Source of the DNA: Oxyruncus cristatus
Taxonomy: Eukaryota > Chordata > Aves > Passeriformes > Cotingidae
Assembly: GCA_013399855.1 (NCBI GenBank)
Contig: VXAY01000169.1
Span: 1-64,000, forward strand
DNA length: 64,000 nucleotides
Direction of reading: 5' to 3'
Shown: in pieces, positions 33,401 through 48,400 of the stretch
Position numbering within the stretch: position 1 is the stretch's first letter
How the letters are laid out: every line of letters begins with the position of its first letter
Made by a program: the position numbers and the translations under genes
The notes under the pieces: model-generated
Database searches by the model: none
What the model was told of the DNA's origin: nothing
Seen by the model: only the letters and a program-made list of their open reading frames with translations

Positions 33401-36400
33401 CAAGTTTGGCTAAAACATGAAAAGCGTCTCCAAATGTAAGAGCAGGCTGCATACGCACTTTCTGTGGGTAGACAATTCCTTCTCGGAGAAAGGTGTTTTC
33501 ACCAGCATTTTTGTCAAAGAGACCCCAGTCCATCTTCAGGTCCCAAATGAGTGTATAGCACGAGCTGATGAAACAGAAGATAATCCACAGGTAGAAGAAC
33601 ACTTGGGTGTCACTGTGGTTTTTAGCTGGAAAAGAGAAGAACAACGCGATTCTGTAGAACTGAAAGAAGATTGCTTCTTAAACCAGCTACTAACTGAGCA
33701 GGACCTGCTTTATACTGTTATTTAAACTCCACTTTCATCTCGTTCAACACTTTGCACTTGGGATTGAAATTTACAGCAATATTTGGAACAGGCTCCCCAG
33801 GGCAGTGGTCACGGCCCCAAGATTCCCAGAGCTCCGGGAGTGTTTGGACAACGCTCTCGGGCACATGGTGGGATTCTTGGGGTGTCCTGTGCAGGGCCAG
33901 GACTTGGACACGATGATCCTTGTGGGTTTCTTCCAGCTCAGGATATCCCCTGATTTTGGACTTGTGGCAGAGCTGCCATTCTGGCTCTGAACAGCAGGTG
34001 GAAGCTGAGGGCCACATTTCGCAAAGAGCACGGGCTTGTACAAAGGAGACAGCAATGAGGCAATGCCCAGACAGGAGGGTTTGGTAAGAAAATATTTGAG
34101 TTTGTATAAACGTAAAAAACTGTGAATTAGTGCATTAAATGCCTGGAAGAGCATGGGCAGTACAGGAACGACCATTAGCCATTTCAGAGGTAGCAAGAAG
34201 GCAGAAACACATCAACAAGTACGCATAAATCCTGAGGCAGGATCTGGCTTTTAAATACCCATATAGGGCTCCTCTTTGGAAACGGGGGACTGTGAGCCCA
34301 CCATCTGCTCACCTCGGATATGTTTTTCCAACCAAGTTGTTTCCCATTCCCCCCTGAAAAGGTTACACTGCTCTCAGTTCAGCTACAATTCCCTACATCA
34401 GTTGGCTGGGGAAAAACAAACCAGATTTGATGATTCTGTTTGCTTTTGAAAAGATGGCTCATAAAATTCATACAAATAAAACACATTGTGATGCTCTGGA
34501 AGGCTGAGACACTTTGCATCTCCCTGCTAGCAGGAGTCTCCTCCTTTGGCAATTGCCCATTCACCAATTCCCTCTAACAAAGCAAATAACACTTACAGCA
34601 CATAAAAGGTGTAATGTTTTCAGTCTAAACCCAACGCCACACCAGGTGACAGCACTGTTTTCCACACACGTGTCTTTAAAACAACAGAATCCCCAATGCT
34701 GATCACCCAGGGAGCAGCAGGGCAATTTGCCCTCCCCTTCCCTTTGTGTTTCCAACGATTACAATCCAAATGTAACGCAGCAATCCGATAAAATTAATGG
34801 AGGTGAAAATGAGAGGCATCGTGTAAGAGCACATTCCTCCCATTACGCCTTTCAGGCTTCCTGGACATGATGTGCAGGATACAGGTCAAACACACGCTCC
34901 TTCTCCACTCGAAACACACCCCCTAAAGCAAACCTATTAACGGCGCTTATGCAGCAAAGCCTGTTCTGCGGCGAAGCTTCACATCGGCGGAGGGGAAGGA
35001 CGCGGGATGGCTGCACGTCTCGGGTTTGACCAGCTTCCCTGCCTCTGGGCAAGGCTGCGAGCCTTTGGGCAGTGCCCCACATCCTCGGCTGCGCCCGGGG
35101 ACAGGTCCAGCCCCGCATCTCTCCCGCTGCAGAGCCATGACGTCACCGGGAGCAGCGCACAAGTCCTGCGGAACGCGGGCTCGGATGCCCAGGTACGTTA
35201 ACGCTGCTGCCTGGAAACCATCGCCCCCAGCTATTTTTAAAGTGCCGCTGCCCACAGAAGGCGACACAGGTGAGGTTTTTTGGAGCTTAGCAAAGCGGGC
35301 TGTGCTGCGAGGTTTCCCCCATCGGCTCCTCCAAAGCCTCCACTGCATTATTTCAGGAAGAAAAGGCAGATGCTGACATTCAGTGACTCAGAGACACTAA
35401 GCCTGTTCTTTCCAGCATTATTTTTAGCTCATTAGATCTCCATGTTTAGTTCCCACTACCAGAGGCAGTTAATGGGTTGTATGTGCTTTCTTAACACCTG
35501 AAGTGCCCCAAAGCATCCTGAGAAGCTGCAGTGCTTCCTATTACCTGAGTCCTGAAGGTTAGTTACATGATGCTGTTTTGTATTTGGTTTTGGTTTTTTT
35601 TTTTTTCCTTAACTCAAATAAACTGAATCTTATTCCGCACCCATGGAGCAGCCATGGAGAAGGCCGTGCAGCCAGTCCCATCCATCACCATGCCTCCAGC
35701 CACACCCCTGGCACAAGCCATGCCCTGCAGGTGCAGGGAGGAGAGCAGGGAAGTGGCACTGGTGGGTGCTCCTTCAGAGTTCTGCAGTCTGGCCCCTGAT
35801 TATCATCTCAAACTATGTAAGGGGCTAACAAAACTGTATCCTCAGCTGGTAATTACAGAGGAAGAGGGGACTTCAAAGGATCTTGGTGCTTAAGCCTGAA
35901 TCATGGAACGGGTCAGGCTGGAAGGGACCACAGTGGATCACCTGGTCCAACCTCCCTCCTCAAGCAGGTTCAACCCAGGGCATGTGGCACAGGTTCTTGC
36001 ACGCAACTACAGAAAGGTGAACCGGGAAAAAAAAGGCCCAACTGAGAAATTTTATGGCATTAACCTCACCCATCTCAAAAGAATGTGCATGCTTTCAGTT
36101 AGGTTATCCCGGTCTCAGCTCCCTCTCCCTGCTTCTGTCTCTGCACCAGCCTTTTCAGTGGCACCTGGGGTCACGCTGCTGGCCCCTTGCTCCTGCTCAC
36201 TCTCTCACCAACCCACTCTGCAATGCATTCAGTTCCTGAAAAAAATTCATTAAAAACCCAAATCACTCCCTGGCAAAATGCTCTAACCAGAACCAGCCTA
36301 TTGTCTTCAGCCCTGGCCTCCAAGTCCCTTCCTTTAATCACTTATCCTCCTTTTCCTCCTGCCTGCAGTTCTGCTTGATACCTTCCTTCCTTCTGTCCTC

Positions 36401-39400
36401 ATTGGTATTCAGCTGGTGTACAGAAATATGTTAGTGCTCCAGGCAAGCAATTACAGCTTGGTCTCTGCTGGCTGGTCCTAGCAGCCCTCTTCACTGCTGC
36501 TCAGGGGAGAGAAAATCAAGGCATTCATATTCTGCCCAGAGGCTCCATCAACTCCTGGCCTGCCGGTTTTCCAGAAGCAATACAGAACTCTGCATATGTA
36601 TGATGATGTCAGGGTCTATTCAAGCAGGAACTGTTTCATCCTGTGTTTTTCCTTTGTTTAATGATGTGCTAGAAAACACCAAAAACCACGAGAGAGGGAG
36701 ACTCTCAGGACAAGAGATGCGCTTTGGACACCCGGCAGATCTCAACCTTTCCAAGAAGGAAAAAAGAGCAAGCTTTCAACATCCCATGGACTGCAGCAAC
36801 CTTCTGGCAGCAACCACTGCCAGCCCACCCAAGAGGGGCACAAAGGACCTTCGTGCTTGATGCTCCAAAGGGCACCACCACTTCCTGAGCTACAGTTATT
36901 CAAAGCAGCACGTGCAGGACAAAACAGCACCAGCACGAAACCTCAGTGCATGAAGCTGCAGGTGCAGCTCCAACCCTGAGGATGGGCTGATTTCAATGTT
37001 CACACTACCAAGGCCTGCAACTGGTGTTCAGTTATGTCACAGTGCCCTGCTGTCTCCACTTGCCACAAAGCCGACGGGAAGCAGAGAACCACGGCAGCTG
37101 TTTGCAGCCTTCACCACAAAATTTCCATTAGCATCCTCAGTTTACCCTATAAAAGGCCGCTCCAGCAGATACTCTGCACAAATACACCTGCAAATTGCTC
37201 CAGAAGGTCAACTAGATAAATAATGGATGGCTTCCACCTTTGAACTGAAGCTGTGAATGGCCACAGTCCCAGAAAACAGCCAAAGGCACTTGCAGCAGCA
37301 GAATTTACTCCCTGCAAAAACTGCTGATAGACAATATCTTGGATCCCCAAACCAGCCCCAGGGGCCACAGTATCTGACTGGCATTCTGAGGTAACACTGC
37401 TCTGCAGGAATTACGTCCCCTTAGAAACACAGGCAAGAGAAAAGGTTGCTTTCCATCAAAGGCAGACTGCAAACGTTATCCTGAACGCTCTTAATATTGA
37501 CTTTACTTCCAAAGAACACTATCTGTTTACCCTGCTGAATTATTCCCGAGAATGTAAACACTATATAGTATTCAACACAGCAAAAATCAATGCCATGTAT
37601 TATTGAAGGGCTGGATAAGAGCACAATGGCCCTTGATAAGCATTCCTGGTGTGTCAGCCATCGTGGCTGGCCGTGGTCTGTGCTGATGGGGAAGGCTGTG
37701 ATAAAAGCGGTAGGAAGCAGGAGGTTATCAGGGAACACAGCCAGGTAAGCCCTGATACATATCAGGCAACACTGACCCAGCCACAGCAGCTCTGCCAGCT
37801 AAAAACCTCTTGGTCCAGGCAAGCCAAATTCAGCCTCACCTGCAGATTTAAGCAGAAGCAAAGCACAGATAGATACATTTACAGTGTGCGAGGCAAGACA
37901 CGGGAGCACTGAGCAGGCCTGGGGATGATGTGTGCCCATTAACTCCATCCCAGCACACCACAGGAGCGAGGTGACAGCCAGAAGTGACTTATCTACATAA
38001 GACCTGCCATCAGAGTGACACCCCAAAGCATTTGTCTAACACCTCACTGCTCCCAGTGCAGCATTACAGCTCCCTCAGTAATTAGACGTCTTAATGAGGG
38101 GCGAGGAGCAGCGCTGCCTTTCTGCCCAGCCAGCACGTCCCACCGTTTAACGCTGATCAATGGCAGAGCCAGGACGTGACAGTGGACTTAATGCAGTAAA
38201 AAGGCAAATAATCCATGGGAGCACATGGAGGACTTGCCACCGTGTGCTGATGGGCTTTGCCAAGTCCTGTTTCGCAGGAACAACCTCCTCTTGGATTGCG
38301 CAAACCTCTGCGACTGCCTCCAGGCACAATTTAAAGCAAAGCAGCAAAACACAGCACAGCGAAGAACTGTCAGGAGGCAACATCTCATTTCTTCCTCATT
38401 TGTAGAGCAGGGAAATCCCCAAATGGTGTTTGGACCAAAAATCCTCTGCAAGTTTGCACTGGGTTTGTAGGACAATACAACTGTGTCCAATTTCAAGGCG
38501 TGGCAGCAAACTCATGGCTTTCACCTCACAAACAGACAAGCGTGAGCTAATTGCAAACAGGAGGAAGCATTATCAGTTCATGGCTGAGATTTGAGCTGAT
38601 TCTTCTTCTGGTGGCTTGTCTAGCATTTGAGAGGTGTTCTTAGGGGATTTTTAATCACTACCTTGAGAAGGACGTGGTTTCCAATATAAGCATTTGCCCG
38701 CAGTCTCACTAATAAGAATGTTTGGATTCACAATCAAATATAAATAGCTTTGTAATCAGGACCTTCAATGGACAATTTAGGGATTGGGACACAATGTCAT
38801 CTGCTACCTCTATAGTGCTTTGAGGTCCAACAGCAGATTCTTTCAAAATCTAATAGCAACCCAAAACCCACTAAAGCAAAATAAATTGTCGGAGGATTGC
38901 ATATCCTGCATTTCTGCAGCACCACAGAACTCCAGATCCTGTCCAGATCTGACAGGAAGATCGCTTGCAATGCAGTCAGTTGCTTTTCTTAAAATGTTCC
39001 ATTAAAAAAAAAAAAAGTCAGGTTTCCCCTCTTAAGTGCCTGTGAAATGAAGTATCCGTAGGTCACTCTTTTTACTTACACCTCATTCATTAGCGTTCCC
39101 ATTTCCCCAGCCACCTTTAACACCAAAGTGTAATAAGGGATACAATGATATGCTTAGTGCACTTTGCAAATCCCAGCTATTAAACCCCATCTCCTCTCAG
39201 CTGCAATCCTAAGAAGCAAACCCATGGATCACGCAGCCGTGGGGTGCCGAGGTCGCCCTCTCCCCCACGGCACCACCGGTGTCCTGCTTGACATCTGCAG
39301 ACCTACAAAGCATGGCAAGATTTCCCAGTGGGATTTTATGCCTCATTTGTGCAGGACGTGGTGGCAGTCCCCAAAATCACTCTAAAACCCCCTTCCCAGG

Positions 39401-42400
39401 CTGCCCACAAGAGCAGAGGTTTCTGTCTCCTTTCTCCTTCCCCGCTCACTTACCACAGGCTCACCGGCACCTCCGCCCCGGCCAGGGTGGTCCTGCCGCA
39501 GACTTCCCAGGGTGCTCCTCACTCTTCCCAGCTCCAACCCAAAGCAACATCACTGGGATGGGTGTTTAAGCAACCAGAGGAGCTAACAAGCTGGCCTGAA
39601 GAAACCAGGATGCCACAGAGCCCCACGTCAAAGCCGGGAGGAGGTCAGAGGCCAGGATGGAAATGTTTGCCCACGGCAATGCCTCCCAATTCCTCACTAA
39701 TGACACCGCTGCTGCTCTGATGGAAAGGATCAGAAAGACTGGCTAATGAACACAACTCATTACCGAAGGCCTCCTGGGCACGGGATGACAGGGTTTCAGA
39801 CAAAAATTCATCCTAGCTCACAGCAATGTGACAGACGTTGCATGTTTTGGCTCCAAATAATCATCCTGACGGAGCTGCCAGCGTGCTGTGCTAAGGGAAG
39901 CCGTGCGAAAGCGGGAAGTATTAAGAAAGAAGCCAGTTAATCCCATTACAAAGTTTGTTTTACTTCAAGAGGTCAATCCAAGCACTCTATAAGGCTCTCG
40001 TGACACCTAAATCAAATGCTGACAGCTCTTTCAGCACTGAGAAGGAGGGGGAGAGATGGGAGGTCTTGTTACAGCACAGAACTGAGGGAACAGGATCTCA
40101 CAAATGCTACTTGCTTCATTCCTTTGTGATTTTTTTTTTTTTAATTTTTGTACTTCTTTAAGAAGGAAATGCTGCATATCCACTTACTTTGCCTTACCCC
40201 ACTCCCTAAAAGTGAAATTATCTCAGCTGAGGCACTATACACGGTTGCACCAACACCCGATTCCTATATAAGCAGTTTTAGTCCCAGTTCTCACATCACC
40301 TCGTTCCCTCCTGCTGTAACCATGTAGGATCACAGTGAATTATTGTCCCACCTACCAGCAAACTCACTCCACGGGGTCTCAATCTGCAGGTTCCAACACA
40401 GCACTGACAAGGGCTGAGTGACACAACCATCGCCCAGCGCTCCAGCTGGCAGAGCCGAGGTGCAGCCAGGTACCTCCTGCAGCTCCCAGTGCCACAGCTG
40501 GATGTCACCCCAGCCTCTCCCTGTTCCTGTCGTGCACCACCATCCTTCCCCTGAAGTCACAGCCTTCCCCACAGGGTTCTGCATGGGGACAGACCGTGGG
40601 AGAGCCAGCGATGCGTCCCAGCGTGACACGGGCTGTGCCAGCTGCTGTCACCGCTGGTAACGGCTGAATCCACCGTGATTAACGAGCAGTGGGAGCACTT
40701 ACGAGGCCTGGGCATCTCCCACTGCATTTTCCAAAAAAGCAGCACGTTTCCCATTCTTCCTCTGGTCAGACCTGGTCGAACATCTCTATTGGTAAGGGAT
40801 GGCCCAAGACTTTCCTGCAAAAGCCCATTAATCGCAGGGTGGCTCTTGCCTTGACACTTCATGTCTCTCTTCCTCGGCAAAGCGAGGAATTCCACCGTTT
40901 TCTCTTAGGCTGGCTTTAAAAAAACATAAATTAGACATCACTCCAGAGAAGCCTGTTTCTGAAGTGATGGTGAGAGCACAGACAGAAGCACCACTCTTCA
41001 GAGACAGCCCTATTTAGTTAACTTCAGTATTTTTAATTACGGCCAGTTTCCTGGGCCGTTTAATGAGAAAGTGGGTGGCAGTTCCATTATCTTAGACCGA
41101 CCTAAGGCTCTCCAGGGCACCCCCAAGCCAATGACAGCTAGTGTTCAGCAGGCTCATTTGGAACGCCTGGAAAAGGCGTGGGAGCAGGATGGAAGCGGAG
41201 ACACTCAAGTTTCCAGGCCACACAGATTAACTTTGGAATAATTTGGAGGTTAATAAATAGCAGGATACTACTCAGACCACAAGGATTTCATTGAATAAGC
41301 TGTGTAAATCAAACTGACAATGTCCATAAACCATTCTACCTTCCAGTTGGAGGATAAAATCCCACATAGGCAATTTCAACCCAATACCATGGTAAAGAAC
41401 AAATGGTCAGGCTGAACCAGCAAATCCCACAAACCAAGAAAATGATGGAGGAGAACAAAGCAGTCAAGAAGCTCAGTTCTTCAAGTACAGAAGTTAAATC
41501 TATATTCTATGTGAGCCAGGTATTTCCAATGACATCACATGAGCAAAAGGCATCAAGGTAAGAGAAAACTGACAGGCAGTAGAAAAAAAATGATGTGGCT
41601 CATTTTACAAAGAATAAAGTTGGAGTATAAAAACATGCCTAAAACTTAAGAAGTGACCAGCACTCCTAGAGTAGTACAACACAACTCCAGTTGCACTGTT
41701 TCTCAGAAGAGCTGCCACCTAAACAAAACAATCCTGTGTAATACAGCCTGAACCACGTCCAAGTGAGCAGTGAAAACAAGGCCTGTTATTCCAGATATGT
41801 CAGTGTGCCTTATTTAATGCAAGTACACTTTATACAAGAGGGATCCCTATGGATTTCCATCTCTGGGGCCCTCAAAATATAAGAAGGACATGGACCTGTT
41901 GGAGCAAGTCCAGATGAGGCCACTAAGATGCTCCGAGGGCTGGAGCACCTCTGCTATGAAGACAGGTTGAGAGAATAGGGATTGTTCAGCCCTGGAGAGC
42001 AGAAGGCTCCACAGAGACCTCAGAGTCCTTCCAGTGCCTAAAGGGGCTCCAAGAGAGCTGGAGAGGGACTATGGGCAAGGGCCTGGAGTGACAGGAAAAG
42101 GGTGAGTGGTTTCCCACTGACAGAGGGCAGGGTTAGATGGGATATTGGGAAGGAATGTTTCCCTGTGAGGGTGGTGAGGCCCTGGCACAGGTTGCCCAGA
42201 GAAGCTGTGGCTGCCCCATCCCTGGAAGTGTTCAAGGTCAGGCTGGATGGGGCTCTGAACAACCTGGTCTAGTGGAAGGTGTCCCTGCCCATGGCAGGAG
42301 GTTGGAACAAGATGTTCTTTAAGGTCCCCTCCAACCCAAACCACTCTACGATTCTCTGAATGCTGTGATGAACTGGACTCAAGTGGGAGCTGCTTTACCG

Positions 42401-45400
42401 GTGCATTTGTCATGGAAAGCACACCAACTTTTGGCAGAGTGAAAACACTGCAAAAAGCAGTTGTGTGTCAAAACAACACTGCACTTGGGGTAAATATTCT
42501 GCTGCAGGCTTAGGCTTAATCATTTGTTTCCCCAGCACCACATAGGCTTCTGTAGACATTAAATAAGGCAATATAATACCCTGTTGGCTGGCTCTGGGGA
42601 AAGCTACTCAGCACTGCCAGAGAACTTAACGCCAGCACTGAACTCCTTAGTGCAAAGAAAGGGTGGCAAAGAGGTGGGGACAGACAGAGGCTTCTGGAGT
42701 GGCCAGGGTCTGGGTCTCCTCGTTACCAGGTAGCTTAGAGTTACAGCTACGCCTCATTTGCCTGAGCAAACATACCCCGCAGGACTATATTTACAGAGTA
42801 CGGCCTTTGCTTCCCATTCCTTTGGGGGGCATAAAAATACTGAGAATTCTTCCTCTGGGAGCTCAGCAACAGTTGTCCTTGTGTTGTCGCTGCCGTCCCT
42901 GAAACGTGGTTGTGTTTGTGAGCCGTGGCGGAATCAGCGCTTGTCTGCGCAACCACCGCCTGCTCCAGGCTGATGTTCTGGGGCAGCTACTTCCACTTCA
43001 CTAATCCCAGTTACATCTGAATATCAAAATGATAGCTTGGAGTTACCCCTGTAAAACTAGTCTAGTCCCAGGACGACAGGATCGCAATTTTTGGGAGGGA
43101 AACCCTAGCGGAATTTACTTTGGTATCTTAGCGGTCTGACATCCCAGCTGCAATTAGAAGAGAAAATTGCATCCTGCATCTAAATCCAAGGAAAGAAAAG
43201 TAAAGAAATGGTTTCTCTGAGGGAAGAAAGAATCGGAATTATGCACTGCCTGAGCAACATGAATTATTAAACAGGGATATTCTGGGGAAACAGATACTTG
43301 TCAAGAGCCCACAGTACACGGTGTTACTGGGGGGGATCCTTCTCCACAGGAGGTTTGGAGAAGGGAGCACCACATGTGATTAGAAGCTGCATAAACATCA
43401 CTTAAACATAATAAAGTGGCATTTGTACATTCCTTTAGCTCAAGTCGTTTTCCAGCAGCAAGCACAGGAAAACACAGCACAAGCATGCTGTCAGTGCACC
43501 CTGTATGAATTAGGTGGCTTTCCACGCCAACAAACCCTCCCAGCCATACAGTCCATCCTCTCACCGCTGGCAGGCACAAGCCAAAACCTACAGACCAGCT
43601 GCAAATTATCCAGTGTTCAAATGGAGGGGGGAAGATGAGACTCCTCAGAGGGCTGTGACGTCCCCAGGCCTCCCAAGTGGAGAACAGGCACTGGTGTACA
43701 TTACCTGGTGTACATTTCCCAAGGAAAGGCCACTGATTACCCTCTTGTCCTGGCAGCCAAAAGCTGTCATGCCAGAGGTATAAGTCATAGGCTTGCAAGC
43801 ACAGGCATGGAAGACTGTTTAAATAAAACTCCTGATACCACAGCAATGGACAGGTTCATTACACACTGCTATTTAGAGCAGGTCAAAGGAGCAAGGATCT
43901 TTACCAATTTCACACACTTGTTTTGGGCAGTGCTTTCTTAACAGCACATAGCTCCCCCCAACAGATGTTTTGTAGGTAAGAGATGGGTGTTTGCTATCTT
44001 TGGGCAGACACAGAGAAGGTGTGGGCGAGTGACACATCTATTTTCAACAGTAGCATCATAACAACTTGATGACAGACCATCTGATTCCAAGTTCAGAAAG
44101 AACTGGGAATCTATGTAGAGCACATAGATAAAACTGGATTCTTAACAGGTACAGCAGAGTAGAAAGTGCATTCATGGCAGGATTGGAACGGGCCTACAGG
44201 GTTGAGAGGACGTGGCAAGGTCTTTAGGCAGCCCTTTGAGAAGCCCAGGCACGGTGACATTTATAAATCAGTGCTAACGTGCAATTTCCAAAGGCCACAA
44301 AGCTTCCAAATTTTTTTGGTATGATACCAGCAACTATGTGCTATTGACTCTCACTGACAAACTGGACAGTCAAAGGCTGGGAGTCAGGGACATCTCATAG
44401 CAACTGGAACAAGTCCCGTGCCTGGCTCGTAAACACCTCATTACAGCCCACTCCCTGCCAGGCTGGGAGAGGGGACACCAGTTGTGTGTGGCAGCAACCA
44501 GAACAGGGGGCAGCAGCACTGGCACAGATGCAAACCTCAAGGGCAGTAGAAGGAGGTAAAATTCTTCAACAGGACATATTGACAGATGCTGGTTTTCCTC
44601 TTGGTTCCAAACCTACCCCAACCTTCCCACTGAAGGCTCTGCCAGAGTGTTCCCCTGGGAAGGAGAAGCATTAGTCAGCCTCCCCAGAGCTGCACTGTGT
44701 ATAAAAGATATAAGCAGTGACTACACAGCCAGGCAATCTGTATGTGTCTCATCCCAGGGTTTGGCAGTGGTGACTAACTGGACTGCAGGGCTGCAGAATG
44801 TCACTGAGCAAACAAGTTAAAACAGGAACAAGCTCCGGGGACACGGCAGCGGGGAGGAGATGCACAGAAGATGCTCCCACACCAGCTCTCCATGTACCCC
44901 AGGACACAGAGCACCCAACTCCCAGCCTTCAGCCAGCCTGAGCCACTGCACTTCTCTGCCATTAAAATGCAAGGCCTGACAAACATCATCAGTGTGACTT
45001 CAGGCCCGGCTATGTCAAAACAGGCCTTTCTTGGCCATGGGAAGGTTTCTCATAACCCTGCCACCCCTCCAAAAAACCAGCATGTTAACTAGAATTATGC
45101 CTTGAACACTTCTCCCTGCCTCACCACAATAATATTCCAGGGGAGGTAATTGCTCATGACTGTGTGTGGTTGCTGATTTCTGGAGATACAGAAGGCATAT
45201 AATCTCAAGTGAAAGAATACAGCTTTTAGGACTTCAGAACAATGAAAGGCAGGGCGACTGCCTGAAGTGCAGAAACTAAAAGCTTTTTCCTTCAGAACAA
45301 GAAGAGAATCGAGTAATTGTCGTTTCCAGGGAGATGAGGAACTTCAGGGATCAGAGCTCAATCTGCAGTTAAATGGATTGGAAACAACTCCTTACCAGCT

Positions 45401-48400
45401 GCAGAAAAAACACGGACAGAATCACACAGGAAAATCCAGGGAGAGCATTTTCCTGGCACTGTGCACATGCCTCCACAGTTAGGAATGGATGGATCGATTA
45501 TTTAGATGATCCAGGTTAGCTAATTATGAATACTAAGGGAGAAGTATTTCCTGTGTTATCCCTTTCCTCATACAACTCCCTCCCATTCACCTCCCTTCAC
45601 AGCAAAACCTGACAGGTATTTCAGTTTTCCCATTTACGGAGAGAGAAACCTGAAAATTCTCTCCCACGCTCCATAAGTGCAATTCTAAGCAGACCAGGGA
45701 TGGGAAAAACACCTAAAATAAGATCTTAAAACACTCTTTACAAGCAAGGCACGGTCTCTGCCTCTCCACAGAGGTGTTTCACAGGTGTCAAACCACAAAA
45801 AGTCAGTGCTTCAGTGGGATGCCAGATTCTGAGCTTCTCCCAGGTAAAAAAAGCAAATGCCACGCATTGCCAAGGATTTTCCAGCATCCCAGATACCTTT
45901 GTGAGTGCTGTAGAGGGCTGCAAATGTCACCACGAAGAAGGTGGTGGAATATTTTCCAGCGTTAACCAGATGAAAGGCCCGTTTGTTATCACGGTAACGG
46001 CGCAGGCACTGGATGAATCGCAACCAAGCAGGGATGCACTGGACGACTGCTCTCACTCCGTAGGAGTAGCTGTTACAAATCTGATTATCTGCAGGTATTA
46101 AAAAAAAAAAAAAAAGAAAAAAAAAAGGAGTTAAAACCCTTAAAACAAAACCTTAGCAAGTTTAAGAACCACTGTTGTCTTCCTTTCTGCGATATCACTT
46201 GACGTGACAGCAATTCTCCGTCAGCGCTTTGTACTCAGGCACACGCCCATCCCAAACAGCGAGAGGCCCATCCCCAGAAAGTATCCTGGAGCTCTATATT
46301 CTGTCTCTGAGGTATTCAGGTGACATGACATCAATAACACATCCAGACAGATCACCACCTAACTCTCTGACTGCTGCTAATACAACGAACATGCAAGAAT
46401 TTTAGAAACAATCTATTTTTAAATGTGTTTCGCGCTGTTGGCAGTACTGCGAATAATCAAATTAAGGATGGAATTACAAAAGGCCTTCGACACTGGATTT
46501 TTGTGCATAAATGGGAGAGCACTTAAACTCTGCAGGACAGCTCTAAAAGGCTACTTTGCCCAAGATGTCCTTGACCCATTTTCCTTGTGCACTGTAATAG
46601 GAAAAAACATATTTCAGTATGGGATTGAGTTTGGGTTTTTTTGCTTCGCTTTTTAAAAAGCAAACCCAGGCCTGGTTTCAAAAACTGCGATGGGAAGCAA
46701 CTACACACCACGTCATTTTGTCATTCTCGTGACGTTTGAAAGTCGGTTTTTTTTGTTGAAGAAGTGACCAGGAAACTCCCAGCTCTGCCTGGAACCCCCC
46801 AAGGAGTCCATATTCCTCTGCTGTCTTGCCCAGCACATAAACCAAACACCCACCCCACCGCCGACCAGCAATCATTTGTTTCTCATTCACACGAATGGAG
46901 ACAAGGTATTAGTTGATATTTATCTCAAAGCACTGAGCCGTCATTCCACTGCTTGCACTGGAAGAGGACAAACTGCTAGGCACTCGGTTGCTTTATGTAT
47001 TTCATTTTTATTTCTAATAAGTAAATATTTAGCTACTTGCAACGCTGTCTTAGAGGGAAGGGAAAGATGAGACAGATTGGGAGAACAAAGTGAACGCTGA
47101 TGCTTATTGAAGCGCACAGCAAATTTTCAGCAAGTGTCAAAACCATCAGACAACACAATTTGCCAGCAGTCACTGCTTAAAATGGAAAGACAACAGCCCA
47201 ATCCACAAGAAGACAGGTACTGTTTTGCTGCCGGGAAAGCCAGAGTCCAAATTCATATTCCAGCTCTGTGGCCCTTCTGGCTAGAAAGAAGGGAAGGCAG
47301 AGCATGGACAACAGTGACATCACAACATCAACTCAAATTGGATAAGGGGTGACACTAAGGAGATTTTTCCATCCTCTCTTGCTTCAGGGAAGTGCGATGG
47401 AGCCTGTAAGAACCAGGCTACAGCACAGAAAATTGTGCTTAACAGGCTCAGGCAACTTGTTTTCCACACAGAGCAACAGGAACAGGCAAAAGGCAAATAC
47501 ATGGTTAAACTACAATGAAATAAAACAACAATGCCAGGAAAATGGATTTCTCTTTCCAATCAGTAGCGCTGTGTCTAAATTCTTTGATGAGTATACACGT
47601 CGGGCCAAATGACTGGATTAGGAAGTGAACACTGACGTGAAATTCCATTTCTCTGGATGGAAGTAAGAAAGGGGAGAACATCTCTAATGCCGTGTTTACA
47701 AGAAACGCCTATTAATTTAATTTCCTATATCACTTTCAGCCCTCTTCAAAAAGATAATTATGACGTTGCCTTGCCCAATGTCTTTCAGGTCATTTTGACC
47801 GTGTTCACACGGGCCACCAGCATTACTCTACCTGTATCTGCCAGAAGTCCAGCATTGTCCTCCCACTGAACCTCAAAGCTGTAGAAGCAGATCATGTATT
47901 CCAAATCCATGAGAATCACGACCAGGCTGTTGAGCTGATCAGCCAGCCAGAAATCCGCGAAGCCCACCTTGTGGAAGGGAGCAGTGAACACTCGAAACTG
48001 TCAGGAAAAAAAAAAAAAAAAGCAGGAATAATTCATGGCTGTGTCAAAGGCATCTAAGTGCAGTGGCTGGACAACGTGGCACTGAACAAATATGGAAATA
48101 ACAGAAATGCTTGAAGATTTATTGCCGACCTTTCGCTTCAGCTGACAAAAAAGGATAACTACCTCCTCGCTTTTAGCACAAAGAACATTCCTGCTTTCCT
48201 CCTCCTGTATGCAGATATTCTGTGTCCCCAACTTTTTGGTTTTTACTGGTAGAACAGCCCAGTCTCCTCCAATCAAGCTCTTTCCCAGAAACTCCCAGTC
48301 TCCATGTAAGAGCTCTGTACAGCTCCATTGCTCCGGTCACTCCTCATTTTGGCCAGTTCTTTCTTTCAGGCCCTTACACCACATCTATTGACATCTTCCA

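Larger units (their letters stand above)
33626..45896 (-). other. XPR1 12.3-kb intron
   Basis: The largest XPR1 intron wholly within the window. It holds three CR1 pieces, a CpG-rich block with a CRE (about 34,960-35,330) and a cluster of GATA motifs (37,614-37,729), listed separately. The rest is AT-rich unique sequence in which I recognise no gene. Confidence 0.75.
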
